Below, piece after piece: positions 27,332 to 36,614 of a DNA stretch of 64,000 nucleotides (position 1 is its first letter; each line of letters begins with the position of its first letter). A model generated the notes under the pieces. It worked only from the letters and a program-made list of their open reading frames with translations. It ran no database searches and was not told where the DNA came from. The position numbers and the translations under genes were made by a program. Origin of the DNA: Oceanobacillus timonensis (GTDB lineage Bacteria > Bacillota > Bacilli > Bacillales > Amphibacillaceae); NCBI RefSeq assembly GCF_900166635.1, contig NZ_LT800497.1, positions 4,078,344 to 4,142,343 of the forward strand, written 5' to 3'.

Positions 27332-28840
27332 ATGATAAAGAAGCTTGGAATGACAGCATTGAGTGCAGGAATCATTTTTTCAGGAGTCGGTACCACAACA
27401 GCTAGTGCAGATGAAAACAGTCAAATGAATAACGATAGGGGAATTGGTACGGAAGCAAAGAATATTATTTATATGATTCCAGATGGTTTTAATGCAGATT
27501 ATGCAACGAATTATCGACATTTCAAGGGAGAGGATGCTGTATGGGACCATCACCAGCAAGGGATGTATACTACATATTCCGCTGATTCCAATATTACAGA
27601 CTCCGCCGCAGCAGGTACAGCAATGGCAACAGGAGTAAAAACCAATAATGGCACCATTGGGATCGACCCGGAAGGCAACACACAGCAAACTATTTTAGAA
27701 GCATCTCAAGATAAAGATATGGCAACTGGTCTTGTTGCTACGTCTACCATCACCCATGCGACGCCTGCTGCATTTGGTGCCCATGTAGAAGATCGGGGAA
27801 ACGAAACAGAGATTGCCAACCAATTAATAGAAAACGAGATTGACGTTCTCCTCGGCGGCGGTAAAAATAATTTCCTTCCTGAATCAGAAGGCGGGAACCA
27901 GGAAGAAGCCAATGTGCTTCAGCAAGCAGAAGCGCAAAATTATCAACTTGCAGAAAATCGAAATCAATTATTAGAAGCAGATATCGATTTAGATAACGAA
28001 AATTTACTCGGTTTGTTTGCAGAGGATGCGATGTCACCTGAACTGCATCGTAACGCAGAGGAAGAACCGAGCCTTGGGGAAATGACACAAACGGCCATTG
28101 ATACCCTAAACAAAGATGACGACGGATTTTTCCTGATGGTAGAAGGAAGCCAGATTGACTGGGCTGGTCACGATAATGACGCTGCATGGGCAATGACAGA
28201 TGTAGCTGCTTTTGAAGCTGCTGTTCAAGAAGCCATTGATTTTGCGGAAGAAGATGGTAATACCTTGGTCGTTGTCGGCGGAGATCATGAAACAGGCGGT
28301 ATGACTGCAGGTGCCAATGGTTCAGAATCTGCCAATCCAGAACTGCTTCACAGTATAACGGCAACTGGGGAAAACATCGCTGCAGCGTTAAATGAAGATC
28401 GTTCCAACGTCAGTGAAGTAGTCCATCAATATACGGATATGGAATTGTCAGAAGAAGAAGTTCAAACGATTCAGGAAGCAGAGGATCCTAAAGTGGCTAT
28501 CAATGCCGTCATCAGTGCGAAAGCAAATGTTGGATGGACAAGCTCAAATCACACAGGAGTGGATCTCCCTGTCTATGCATACGGTCCAGGAGCGGATCAA
28601 TTTACCGGATTCCATGATAATACCGATTTACCAAAAATTATCGCTGCAGCTGCAGGAATAGAATTCGGTGGAGAAGTCAGCCAAAACCAACCGGATGGTT
28701 CGGTTTATACCGTTCAACCAGGAGATACACTCTTTGAAATTGGTCTGAAATATAATTATTTATGGACTACCCTGCAAGAAATCAATCAATTTCCCAATCC
28801 AGATTTGATTTATCCAGGGGATGAAGTATATTTTAAATAA
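27332..28840 (+). CDS. Secreted alkaline phosphatase with C-terminal LysM domain
   Basis: 502 residues from ATG at 27332; the upstream ATG at 27296 lies before the predicted transcription start. A signal peptide (MIKKLGMTALSAGIIFSG..., cleavage after TASA) leads to an alkaline phosphatase domain: MIPDGF, the nucleophile Ser in ADSNITDSAAAGTAMATG, VEGSQIDWAGHDND and VGGDHETGG as metal ligands, SSNHTGVDLPVYAYGPGA near the end. Residues about 455-502 form a LysM (VYTVQPGDTLFEIGLKYN), which should anchor the enzyme to peptidoglycan. It is strongly acidic, as in halotolerant secreted enzymes. Role: release of phosphate under starvation. Confidence 0.92.
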   Translation: MIKKLGMTALSAGIIFSGVGTTTASADENSQMNNDRGIGTEAKNIIYMIPDGFNADYATNYRHFKGEDAVWDHHQQGMYTTYSADSNITDSAAAGTAMATGVKTNNGTIGIDPEGNTQQTILEASQDKDMATGLVATSTITHATPAAFGAHVEDRGNETEIANQLIENEIDVLLGGGKNNFLPESEGGNQEEANVLQQAEAQNYQLAENRNQLLEADIDLDNENLLGLFAEDAMSPELHRNAEEEPSLGEMTQTAIDTLNKDDDGFFLMVEGSQIDWAGHDNDAAWAMTDVAAFEAAVQEAIDFAEEDGNTLVVVGGDHETGGMTAGANGSESANPELLHSITATGENIAAALNEDRSNVSEVVHQYTDMELSEEEVQTIQEAEDPKVAINAVISAKANVGWTSSNHTGVDLPVYAYGPGADQFTGFHDNTDLPKIIAAAAGIEFGGEVSQNQPDGSVYTVQPGDTLFEIGLKYNYLWTTLQEINQFPNPDLIYPGDEVYFK

Positions 28841-28871
28841 AGTGGCAGATATAAATGCATCAATTCTATAA

Positions 28872-28909
28872 GAAAACCCCTGTGCTAACGCAAACGCACA
28901 GGGGTTTTC
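28872..28909. terminator. Bidirectional terminator
   Basis: A perfect 14-bp stem (GAAAACCCCTGTGC / GCACAGGGGTTTTC) between convergent genes. Confidence 0.88.
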
Positions 28910-28954
28910 CATATCTTGCACTGCATATCAAAAGCAGACGCATATTCCCGAAAA

Positions 28955-29647
28955 TCAATGCCCTCTTCGCAAGCGCATTTCGTACTTGTTCGCCAGAAAA
29001 GTAAGCAGCGAACAGATAAGCCAATACATTAATGCTGCCGCTGCGAAGGCTTCCAGGTAACGGAAACTCATAGCACCGATGATTTTTGCCTGCCCAAAGA
29101 TATCTACTACACTAATCAGGAATGCCAAAGACAGTGCCTTAAGAATAACCATATACGAATTGATAAAATCCGGCACTGCTTCTACAAATGCTTGTGGTAT
29201 AATCACACGCCTTAACGACTGGGAAAAACTATATCCCAGTGAATTCGCAGCTTCTATCTGTCCATTGCTTACCGACTGAAAAGAACCTCGTATAATTTCC
29301 GATTGAAAGGCGGAAAGTGTAACCGAAAACGTCACAATCACGATGATGACAGGAGGCAAGCTATATGGATTAAATTCTATTCCCACCAGCGATAAAAGAA
29401 ACTGGATCGCAGCAGGTAACGCATAATACATCAGATAGAGCATAATGACCATCGGTGTACCCCGTAAAAAGGATTTCACCACAGTGATCAGTGTGGTAAG
29501 TACTGGAACTTTCAACCGTTGAATCAGTGCAATGACTCCTCCAAGCAGCGTTGATAAAACCAGAATAATAACTGCCAAACCCAATGTTTTAGGAACCACG
29601 GTTAATATATCAAAAAAATCAGTTACAAGTACATCAAATTCAAACAA
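28955..29647 (-). CDS. Amino-acid-type ABC transporter permease (second)
   Basis: 230 residues from TTG at 29647 behind GAGGG. About five hydrophobic segments and the EAA loop EAANSLGYSFSQSLRRVIIPQA. HisM/GlnP-type polar amino acid permease, most like the TcyL/TcyM pair of cystine importers. Last gene of the minus-strand cluster; pairs with the permease just upstream. Confidence 0.88.
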   Translation of the reverse strand: MFEFDVLVTDFFDILTVVPKTLGLAVIILVLSTLLGGVIALIQRLKVPVLTTLITVVKSFLRGTPMVIMLYLMYYALPAAIQFLLSLVGIEFNPYSLPPVIIVIVTFSVTLSAFQSEIIRGSFQSVSNGQIEAANSLGYSFSQSLRRVIIPQAFVEAVPDFINSYMVILKALSLAFLISVVDIFGQAKIIGAMSFRYLEAFAAAALMYWLICSLLTFLANKYEMRLRRGH

Positions 29648-29672
29648 ATCCGATCCCTCTTCCTATTATTAT

Positions 29673-30368
29673 TCACGATCCAAAAGTATCCAGTCCATAA
29701 CGCTTCATTCGTTTTTCCAATAAGCGGACAATAAAATCCGTTGTTAAGCAGATTGCCCAGAAGATAAGCGCAATCGTTAAATAAATTTCAATCTGATTGG
29801 ATCCATACGTCGTAGAAATGAGTGTGTTCGCATATCCCATCATATCCATGACGCCAATTGTAAAAATGAGCGAGGTATCATGAATTAAATATACAATCGC
29901 ATTTCCCCAACCAGGAAGCGCAATTGGTATGACTTGCGGAATAATAATTCTGACAAGCTTCTTAAATGGGGAATATCCTAAACTATCAGCCGCTTCATGC
30001 TGCCCACGGTCCACAGCCAAATATGCCGGCCGCAATACCTCAGACATATATCCTGCATTATAAAAGGTTAAAGCTACCACAGTAGCTGTGATGGCACTTA
30101 TATCACTGATATTGATACCAATTAACGACAAAAGAAATGGTATAGCATAATAGACAAGAAATAATTGCAGAACAATAGGCACGCTTCTGGCAAATGAAAT
30201 ATACATTTCCATTAACCGGCTAAGAATAAATATTTTTTTCACTCGAACGATCGTTACAAATACACTAAAAAATAATCCAAGTACGGCAGATATAATAATA
30301 ATGAATACAGTTATATGTAGAAGGCTTAAAAATTCGGGCAATATTTCTAACATATACATAAAATCCAT
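29673..30368 (-). CDS. Amino-acid-type ABC transporter permease (first)
   Basis: 231 residues with five hydrophobic segments and the EAA loop EAADSLGYSPFKKLVRIIIPQV. It forms a heterodimer with the following permease (25-base gap), as for other polar amino acid importers. A 203-base spacer with a hairpin separates it from the binding-protein gene. Confidence 0.88.
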   Translation of the reverse strand: MDFMYMLEILPEFLSLLHITVFIIIISAVLGLFFSVFVTIVRVKKIFILSRLMEMYISFARSVPIVLQLFLVYYAIPFLLSLIGINISDISAITATVVALTFYNAGYMSEVLRPAYLAVDRGQHEAADSLGYSPFKKLVRIIIPQVIPIALPGWGNAIVYLIHDTSLIFTIGVMDMMGYANTLISTTYGSNQIEIYLTIALIFWAICLTTDFIVRLLEKRMKRYGLDTFGS

Positions 30369-30502
30369 AATAACGGCAACCCTTCTATTTATTCATACGG
30401 ATGACGTAACACCTGAAGGAAAAGTCCCCTTCCCCGGCAAGTGTCGATTAAAAATAATTTCCGTAATCGTACAATTTATTGTCAGAGACTATTCAAAAGG
30501 TC

Positions 30503-30539
30503 ACCGCAAGACAGAGAATCCGATTGTTTGTCTTGTGGT
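30503..30539. repeat. Hairpin between binding-protein and permease genes
   Basis: ACCGCAAGACA / TGTCTTGTGGT (11 bp, one wobble, 15-base loop). Such intercistronic hairpins often stabilise the binding-protein mRNA relative to the permease mRNA; that role is inferred. Confidence 0.4.
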
Positions 30540-30571
30540 ATAAATGACGTACGTAAAAAGAAAAAATACGT

Positions 30572-31405
30572 TTATTCATACTCAAATATATCCTCATCAA
30601 AATACTCTACGGATAGCTCTGAAAGCTCGCCTGACTCTTTCAATTCTTTTAAGACGCTGTTCACTTCTTCCACTAATTCCACATTTTCCTTTTCTTGATG
30701 AAACATAAAATACGTCGGTGTAACGTCTACCGGCTCTGTTTCCCGGATATCCAGGTTTTCATTTTCTATAATTTCATTTTGACCCACATTGGAAGGATGA
30801 ATAAAAACATCGAATCTCCCGGCTTCTACCTGCTTTAAGATATCTGCGTACGAAAAAGCAGCATCTGACGGAGTAAAATCAATATGATAATCTGGATTTT
30901 CTTCATTCCAAGTCATCAAAAAATTGAATACACCACCGGATGGAGTCGGGTGATAAATATCTTTGCCAACTAAATCTTCCATGCTATTAATGCGGACATT
31001 ATCCCCCATGTTATTTGCATAAATTCTCATAAGGCTAAAACCATTGCTTTCTTCCGGAACTAAATACTTGTCTTCCCGTTCTGCTGTTTTAAATAGCCCC
31101 TGGGCAATCATGTCATACTTCCCTGTATCCAGTCCTACTTCTGCAGCACTGTCGGCAACACCAACCATTTCAAATTCATAATCATCCAGCGCTTCATCTA
31201 CTAATCTGATCACGCCGGGTTCATATCCTTGCAGTTCGCCATCTTCTTCCCAGCTTAACGGCTTCGATGTCGGCGGGACAGCAACAACCACTTGCCGTAC
31301 TCCCGGCTCTGTTGCGCCATCACTGGATGGCTCCTCCTCATTTCCGCATGCAGTTAACAACAAAAGAAACCCCAAAAATAGGATATATCCTGTTTTTTTC
31401 ATCAT
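30572..31405 (-). CDS. ABC transporter substrate-binding lipoprotein
   Basis: 277 residues. Lipobox LLTAC at residue 20, then an acidic Ser-rich linker and a SBP_bac_3-type domain (GYEPGVIRLVDEAL..., DMIAQGLFKTAERED). The family binds polar amino acids, amines or opines. It starts four bases after the ATPase stop, so the two are coupled. Cargo is not determined; the linked oxidase genes suggest an N-substituted amino acid. Confidence 0.88.
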   Translation of the reverse strand: MMKKTGYILFLGFLLLLTACGNEEEPSSDGATEPGVRQVVVAVPPTSKPLSWEEDGELQGYEPGVIRLVDEALDDYEFEMVGVADSAAEVGLDTGKYDMIAQGLFKTAEREDKYLVPEESNGFSLMRIYANNMGDNVRINSMEDLVGKDIYHPTPSGGVFNFLMTWNEENPDYHIDFTPSDAAFSYADILKQVEAGRFDVFIHPSNVGQNEIIENENLDIRETEPVDVTPTYFMFHQEKENVELVEEVNSVLKELKESGELSELSVEYFDEDIFEYE

Positions 31406-31408
31406 GAT

Positions 31409-32179
31409 TTATTGCCCACTTTCTGTTTCTGTCGTCTGCTCTTCATCACGATAAATACTCCTTAAGAACTCTCTTGTACGCTGATGCTCGGAATGTTCAA
31501 AAATTTGCGAAGGAGGTCCTTCTTCGACAATATTTCCTTTATCCATAAAAACAACCTTTGTGGAGATCTTTTGCGCAAAGCTCATTTCATGCGTTACCAG
31601 CAAAATTGTCATCCCGATTTTTGCTACCGTTTCAATCACTTTCAACACTTCACCGACCAGCTCGGGATCAAGCGCGGAGGTTGGTTCGTCAAATAAAATC
31701 ACCTCGGGCTCTAAAGCCAAGGCACGAGCTATACTGACCCGCTGCTGTTGACCGCCGGATAGTTGAGAAGGGTATACATCTTTTTTATCTAATAAACCTA
31801 CTTTTTTTAATTCTTCTATACTCTTGTCATAAGCCTCTTTTTTCTTTTTTTTCTGAACAGCTATTTGTGCATCCATCACATTTTCCACAACGGTCTTATG
31901 TTTAAATAAATGAAACTGCTGAAAAACCATTGCTGATTTTCTGCGCAGTTGAAGAATATCTTTCTTATGAATCGACTTGTAATCCAGTTTGATATCTCCA
32001 ATGCTTATCTCGCCATCTTCCGGTTTTTCTAAGTAATTAATGCATCGTAATAAAGAGGTTTTCCCTGTGCCGCTCGGACCAATAAATGTTACGACATCTC
32101 CTTTATTAACATCTAAGTCTATCCCTTTTAAAACCGCATGATTTCCGAATGATAGCTTTAAATTATGAACCGTTAACAT
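31409..32179 (-). CDS. Polar amino acid ABC transporter ATPase
   Basis: 256 residues from ATG at 32179, chosen for GGGAGA upstream. Walker A GPSGTGKTS, Q-loop MVFQQFHLFKHKT, signature LSGGQQQRVSIARAL, Walker B VILFDEPTSALDPELVG and H-loop VTHEMSFA are complete. GlnQ/TcyN type. Confidence 0.92.
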   Translation of the reverse strand: MLTVHNLKLSFGNHAVLKGIDLDVNKGDVVTFIGPSGTGKTSLLRCINYLEKPEDGEISIGDIKLDYKSIHKKDILQLRRKSAMVFQQFHLFKHKTVVENVMDAQIAVQKKKKKEAYDKSIEELKKVGLLDKKDVYPSQLSGGQQQRVSIARALALEPEVILFDEPTSALDPELVGEVLKVIETVAKIGMTILLVTHEMSFAQKISTKVVFMDKGNIVEEGPPSQIFEHSEHQRTREFLRSIYRDEEQTTETESGQ

Positions 32180-32287
32180 CTGTAGTCTCTCCCATTCAAC
32201 CAATCATTGATAATGTATTTCTTGCATATTTCTTCTGCTTACCTCTACGTTTAAAAACAGCGATTTCATGTTTCTGATCTTGCGTTT

Positions 32288-32330
32288 TGATGACGATTTA
32301 TCAAGTGAAAAACCCGATAAATCGTAATCA
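32288..32330 (-). repeat. Hairpin separating the enzyme genes from the ABC genes
   Basis: A 15-bp stem with one mismatch (32288-32302 / 32316-32330) starts six bases after the stop of the small iron-sulfur gene. No clear T-run follows; partial termination or mRNA processing is possible. Confidence 0.45.
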
Positions 32331-32335
32331 AACAG

Positions 32336-32584
32336 CTACATATCCTTCATTAACGTTGGACGGACAGGGGTTTGTGCACGCTGCAGGTGTGGTTTGAAGT
32401 CTTCTCCTAATTCAGAAGCAAAAATCTCATTCAGGATTGGCTGACAAACACGCCCCTGGCATGGCCCCATCCCGACACGGGTACGCATCTTCACACCGGG
32501 AACAGCGTTTGCTCCCTGGTTGATCGCTTCTTTAATTTCCGATAAATAGACACCTTCACAACGACAGACAATACAGTCTTTCAC
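32336..32584 (-). CDS. BFD-like [2Fe-2S] subunit (separate gene)
   Basis: 82 residues from GTG, overlapping the previous stop as GTGA. Four cysteines in the BFD pattern: CIVCRCEG near the start and GPCQGRVCQP near residue 40. In HcnB, opine oxidase A and related dehydrogenases this domain is fused to the end of the FAD subunit; here it is a free-standing protein. It would relay electrons within the complex. Confidence 0.82.
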   Translation of the reverse strand: MKDCIVCRCEGVYLSEIKEAINQGANAVPGVKMRTRVGMGPCQGRVCQPILNEIFASELGEDFKPHLQRAQTPVRPTLMKDM

Positions 32585-33810
32585 GATAATACCCCTTTCT
32601 CATTTTGGTGCTCCTCCCAATATTGACGCATTTTCTGGCGCCCTTTCGCTATATTCGGGAGAAAGTGGATCGGCGAACGAGCACGAGCTTCATCTACATC
32701 ACGCATGGCATCTTTTTTGGGCAAAAGCGGTTTCTGATCAAGCGATTCCGCTATTGATGCTGCTGCAAGCTTTCCTTGGGCAATGGCCACTTTTGCACCT
32801 TCAATTCCAGTAATATTACCGGCGATAAATAAACCAGATACCGGCGTTGATAAATCCGAATCATGCAACGGAACCGTCCCTCCCAATTCAGGAATATCCA
32901 CTATCGGACAATGTGCCACCTGTGCAAGATCGACTAATGGATATAACCCGGCAGAAAGACACACTGTATCCACATCAATTTTCTCCGTATGACCATTTGG
33001 TTCACCATCAACAGTTACAGGTTGCAACGTTACAGATTCTACTTGCTTATCACCTTCTATACGGACAGCCGCTTTACGCATGTATGCTGGAACACCTTCT
33101 ATTTTTAATAGATTCAGACTCAGCGCACGTGTTGCCAGGCCGCTTAATTTCCCTGTTGCTAAACGTCCCATCATGCGGAGCAAGGGATTAGGAGCCAGGT
33201 CTGCTGCTTCACCAAGTCTTTCTACACTTTCAACTGGGGAGGATAGATGCTTGTTAACCATGGAAGATGCAGGAGGCAATACTACGCCCGCCACATCGAT
33301 ACCGGCCTGCTTCATCTCCATCACCACGGAAAGCGCAAGCGGATCTGCACCTACAACCAGCACACGTTGACCAATGGCTACGTTATGTACATTTGTAAAT
33401 GTTTGGGCAGCTCCTATACTGAAAACGCCAGGCAGTGTCCATCCCGGAATCGGCAATGCTTTTTCAGCGGCTCCGGTAGCTAATAATAAAGCATCAGAAG
33501 TTAATGATTGCACTTCCGAACCCGAAAGTTTGATATGCCATCTGTCGCTTACAGTCCACGAAGTAACCCCGCAAAGCATCGTGACCCCCAGTTTCTCTGC
33601 TTCCTGCGCTAACTCCCCGGCACGCTTTTTCCCATCCCAATGTCTTTCTTCAGGCGGAGCTTTCCGGTCCTCATATAGTTGGCCGAGCAATCTGCCTCCC
33701 GGACGATAATATTCATCGATAACGACTACAGAAATTCCTGTTTTGGCCAAATCAATTGCGGCGGATAACCCGGCCGGCCCTGCGCCCACAATGGTTACAT
33801 TGCTTTTCAC
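32581..33810 (-). CDS. NAD(P)/FAD-dependent oxidoreductase, HcnB/OoxA/SoxA-like subunit
   Basis: 409 residues from GTG, overlapping the previous stop as GTGA. N-terminal Rossmann motif VTIVGAGPAGLSAAIDLAKTG, second dinucleotide site VLVVGADPLALSVVMEMKQAG, and C-terminal GLFIAGNITGIEGAKVAIAQG. It matches the pyridine-nucleotide-oxidoreductase subunit of heteromeric amine dehydrogenases (hydrogen cyanide synthase, opine oxidase, D-hydroxyproline dehydrogenase). It would pass electrons from the amine-oxidising subunit to the [2Fe-2S] subunits. Confidence 0.85.
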   Translation of the reverse strand: MKSNVTIVGAGPAGLSAAIDLAKTGISVVVIDEYYRPGGRLLGQLYEDRKAPPEERHWDGKKRAGELAQEAEKLGVTMLCGVTSWTVSDRWHIKLSGSEVQSLTSDALLLATGAAEKALPIPGWTLPGVFSIGAAQTFTNVHNVAIGQRVLVVGADPLALSVVMEMKQAGIDVAGVVLPPASSMVNKHLSSPVESVERLGEAADLAPNPLLRMMGRLATGKLSGLATRALSLNLLKIEGVPAYMRKAAVRIEGDKQVESVTLQPVTVDGEPNGHTEKIDVDTVCLSAGLYPLVDLAQVAHCPIVDIPELGGTVPLHDSDLSTPVSGLFIAGNITGIEGAKVAIAQGKLAAASIAESLDQKPLLPKKDAMRDVDEARARSPIHFLPNIAKGRQKMRQYWEEHQNEKGVLS

Positions 33811-34142
33811 GATTTACTTCCCTCCCCGCTTACATCGGATACCGTATTCACGTTCGTTCCTTTTTTTAACGGTGTCAGACAGGTTCTAACATTGGATATA
33901 CCATCCACTTCCGCTCTGCATTCAAAACAGTGCCCGATTCCGCAATAAACACCCCGCGGTTCTCCTGTTTTCTCATCCACACGGACTGTACGAATCCCAT
34001 TTGCCATTAAAGCACTCGCAATTGGTTCATTCTCATATCCGTATAATTCTTTATTATTAAAGTAGAAGGCTACCTTTTCTTTTTCTTGGTTTGTTTCGTT
34101 TAGACGATATGGTACCGACACTATTCCTTCACTTCCTTTCAC
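33807..34142 (-). CDS. (2Fe-2S) ferredoxin-fold subunit, HcnA/SoxA N-terminal-like
   Basis: 111 residues from GTG, overlapping the previous stop as GTGA. The cluster cysteines are in GVYCGIGHCFECRAEVDG and a later CLTP. Equivalent to HcnA or to the N-terminal domain of sarcosine oxidase alpha, here as a separate protein. Confidence 0.85.
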   Translation of the reverse strand: MKGSEGIVSVPYRLNETNQEKEKVAFYFNNKELYGYENEPIASALMANGIRTVRVDEKTGEPRGVYCGIGHCFECRAEVDGISNVRTCLTPLKKGTNVNTVSDVSGEGSKS

Positions 34143-35308
34143 ACAACTCCGGAATTCTGAAATCGATCGAATAAAAATGGACGGATATCCACGCTGGAAT
34201 GTTGGCCAGATATCACATCCGCCATTAATTTTCCAGTTATAGGAGCCAGCGCAATCCCGTCTCCTTCATGACCAGCAGCTAAATATAAGCCTGGAATATT
34301 TTCCACAGGTCCCATAATGGCTTTTCCATCCGGTGTATTGGGGCGGAGTCCGGAGAAAGAACGGATAATGCGCACGTTGGCCAATTCAGGAAAAGTTTTC
34401 ACTGCAGCTTGTCCGATAGCACTCGTTACTTCACTTGTCGTTTCTGTATTAAATCCGACAAATTCACGGGAACCGCCGATTAATAAATTTCCGCTCTCCG
34501 TCTGTTCCATCACAAGACCCACTCCTGCAGCATCTGCTCCGTCACTTGGCTCGGCTGTATTTTTCCCTTTTGCGGCGATATAAGCATAGCTTAAAACGCT
34601 CCGTTTCAGAAAAGGCGGAATTTTTTCGGAAACTAATATTTGTCCGCGCCGTGGAACAATAGGAACATCAATCCCTAAAGGCTTTGTTAACGCAGGCGTC
34701 CATACCCCAGCTGTTACCAGTACAGCATCAGCATACAATTTCTCTCCATGGACCTTCACGCCGATGACACGGTCTTGCTCGGTAATCAGTTCCGTTACCG
34801 GTGAGCCCAGACGAATCGTTGCCCCTAACCGCTCTGCAGCTTGGGCCATACTAAAACATACGTTAAATGAATTCACTTTCCCTTCATCCGGACACCAGGT
34901 AGATCCCAGGATATGATTCGCTAAACCTGGTTGCTTTTCTTTGGCTCCTTGTGCAGACAACGTCGTCACATCGACACCATATTCCTGCATCTGCGCAACC
35001 TTCTGCGTCAGCAATTCTCTTTCTTTCTCTGACTCCATCAGTATTATTCCGCCGCCGCTACGATACTCCAAGTCTGTATGTAATTCCGCTTCCAGTTCCG
35101 GATAGAGTTTTTTCCCTTCCACAGCAAGCTCTAAAACCGGACCCGGCTTCTTCGATTGCAGCAATACATGCTGATCACAGGCACCTGATGTGCCGGAAGC
35201 AATATCTTTTGCTTCAAGCAGCGTGACATCCGCCCCTGCTTTCGATAAATAGTAAGCGGATGATGTCCCGATAATTCCGCCGCCGACCACAATAACACTG
35301 TAACTCAC
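34139..35308 (-). CDS. FAD-dependent amine/amino-acid oxidoreductase (DAO family, HcnC/OoxB-like)
   Basis: 389 residues from GTG at 35308, eight bases after GGAGG. FAD-binding VIVVGGGIIGTSSAYYLSKAG at the N-terminus; C-terminal GLRPNTPDGKAIMGPVE and AAGHEGDGIALAPITGKLMADV are typical of the beta subunit that oxidises sarcosine, glycine, opines or D-imino acids. This is the catalytic subunit of the complex encoded by the next three genes. Substrate cannot be told from sequence. Confidence 0.87.
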   Translation of the reverse strand: MSYSVIVVGGGIIGTSSAYYLSKAGADVTLLEAKDIASGTSGACDQHVLLQSKKPGPVLELAVEGKKLYPELEAELHTDLEYRSGGGIILMESEKERELLTQKVAQMQEYGVDVTTLSAQGAKEKQPGLANHILGSTWCPDEGKVNSFNVCFSMAQAAERLGATIRLGSPVTELITEQDRVIGVKVHGEKLYADAVLVTAGVWTPALTKPLGIDVPIVPRRGQILVSEKIPPFLKRSVLSYAYIAAKGKNTAEPSDGADAAGVGLVMEQTESGNLLIGGSREFVGFNTETTSEVTSAIGQAAVKTFPELANVRIIRSFSGLRPNTPDGKAIMGPVENIPGLYLAAGHEGDGIALAPITGKLMADVISGQHSSVDIRPFLFDRFQNSGVV

Positions 35309-35329
35309 GTTGTACACCTCCAGGCTGTA

Positions 35330-36148
35330 TTACTTTGCATTCCTTTTTATTTGATAACGTCCACCGCTAAACTCGAATAAATCAGCTATCTCTTTACTCG
35401 AAAGATTCACTTGGAACGGTGCTTCTCCCTGCTGCTCCAGCGCTTCTGAGACAACACCTGCACCGAGCGGACTGCAAAACACGATATCTCCTCCAGAAAG
35501 AAGCAGCTTTTGACATGTTGCCTGAAGTTCTTCATCCACATAAGGTTCTTCTGTTTCCAGTCCCAATAAATCGGACCATTTATCGACGGTTCTCTCCAAA
35601 TCATTCACCGCAATATTTATATGGGAGAAGCTGGCCTCTGCCGGATGAGAAACAATCATTTCTCGTTCGGTTAATGCTTTTTTCCGTTCCTCATCACTCT
35701 CATTCCACTGGATAAAGTAAGGCAGTTCCAATTCATCCTTTTCATCTCCAATAAATAAAAGCTGCCATTCCAAGAGACTCCCGTCAGGCTGTTCCCGACT
35801 TAAATAGACCGGTCCATTTACTGTTAATCCCTTATCAGAAAAACGTTGTGCAGCCGCTTCAATATTATCTGTCCGGATGATAAAACGGACAAAACCTTCT
35901 TGAAAACCTTTCTTCATAATCGTCTGTATCATACTGTGCTGCGGGTGCTCCATCTCTTCAAGCGCTTGTCTGTCGGACGTGCCCAAGTATTCTATATAAC
36001 TTAAATCAAAATGACTTAAAACGTTGTATGTAGGACGATTTTTATGTGCGCCTCCTTCTACTGCATGTATTCCTTTACTCTTGAGCGTTCGAATTGCTTC
36101 TTCCGGATTCTCGATAAAATGGACGATATGATCAAAAGCAAAATGCAT
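35330..36148 (-). CDS. Glyoxalase_3-like VOC protein, first gene of the amine-oxidase/ABC cluster
   Basis: About 272 residues; start uncertain among ATG 36154, ATG 36148 and an upstream TTG. Two VOC-type modules: HFAFDHIVHFIENPEEAI with LSHFDLSYIEYLG, and a second starting FSHINIAVNDLERTV. It may act on the aldehyde or keto acid released by the oxidase, but this is inferred from position. The 460 bases upstream (to 36614) hold no gene that can be supported. Confidence 0.7.
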   Translation of the reverse strand: MHFAFDHIVHFIENPEEAIRTLKSKGIHAVEGGAHKNRPTYNVLSHFDLSYIEYLGTSDRQALEEMEHPQHSMIQTIMKKGFQEGFVRFIIRTDNIEAAAQRFSDKGLTVNGPVYLSREQPDGSLLEWQLLFIGDEKDELELPYFIQWNESDEERKKALTEREMIVSHPAEASFSHINIAVNDLERTVDKWSDLLGLETEEPYVDEELQATCQKLLLSGGDIVFCSPLGAGVVSEALEQQGEAPFQVNLSSKEIADLFEFSGGRYQIKRNAK

Positions 36149-36614
36149 GTACATCACTCTCAACTTTCTATCATTCTATTTTTATTCCTTTTCTTCATCT
36201 TCTATTAAAATCATTTTCATGTATATTAGAAAAAATCGTATGCAATCACCTTTTAACCATTCTTTATTGATACAATATTTTTGCAATAAATTTCGTATTT
36301 TCTCAACATGAGAAATAACCCCTTTTTCAATATAAGAAGAGGTGCAGATAAATCACTTCTGTTTTTACTTCTCTCTTCTTATCTTTCCAAACCCGCTATT
36401 CGACTTGCTGAAATGGACACCGTGCTAATAAGGTCTATTGCCAGCGTATCCAAGGGTCAGTCCCTCTGCCTCTCTGGAAAAAATGATTTATTGCATGCTA
36501 TAATTAAATTAATCCAATCAAAAAACTAAGGTTTAAATTAGTATTTAGATTATCTTATATAAAATAAGTTGTCAATTATTATTTTTCTTTTTTCTTGTAA
36601 TCAAGAAAAGAGTA
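36149..36614. other. Intergenic region without a recognised gene
   Basis: AT-rich upstream region of the cluster; a short plus-strand frame at 36308 has no ribosome-binding site or recognisable product. No clear promoter could be fixed. Confidence 0.5.

Noticed and set aside
27750..28364. Minus-strand open frame of 204 codons inside the phosphatase gene
   Set aside because: Antisense shadow of a strongly biased coding frame; Leu/Gln/Arg-rich nonsense composition.
36308..36529. Plus-strand open frame of 73 codons
   Set aside because: No ribosome-binding site, no domain, and AT-rich intergenic composition.
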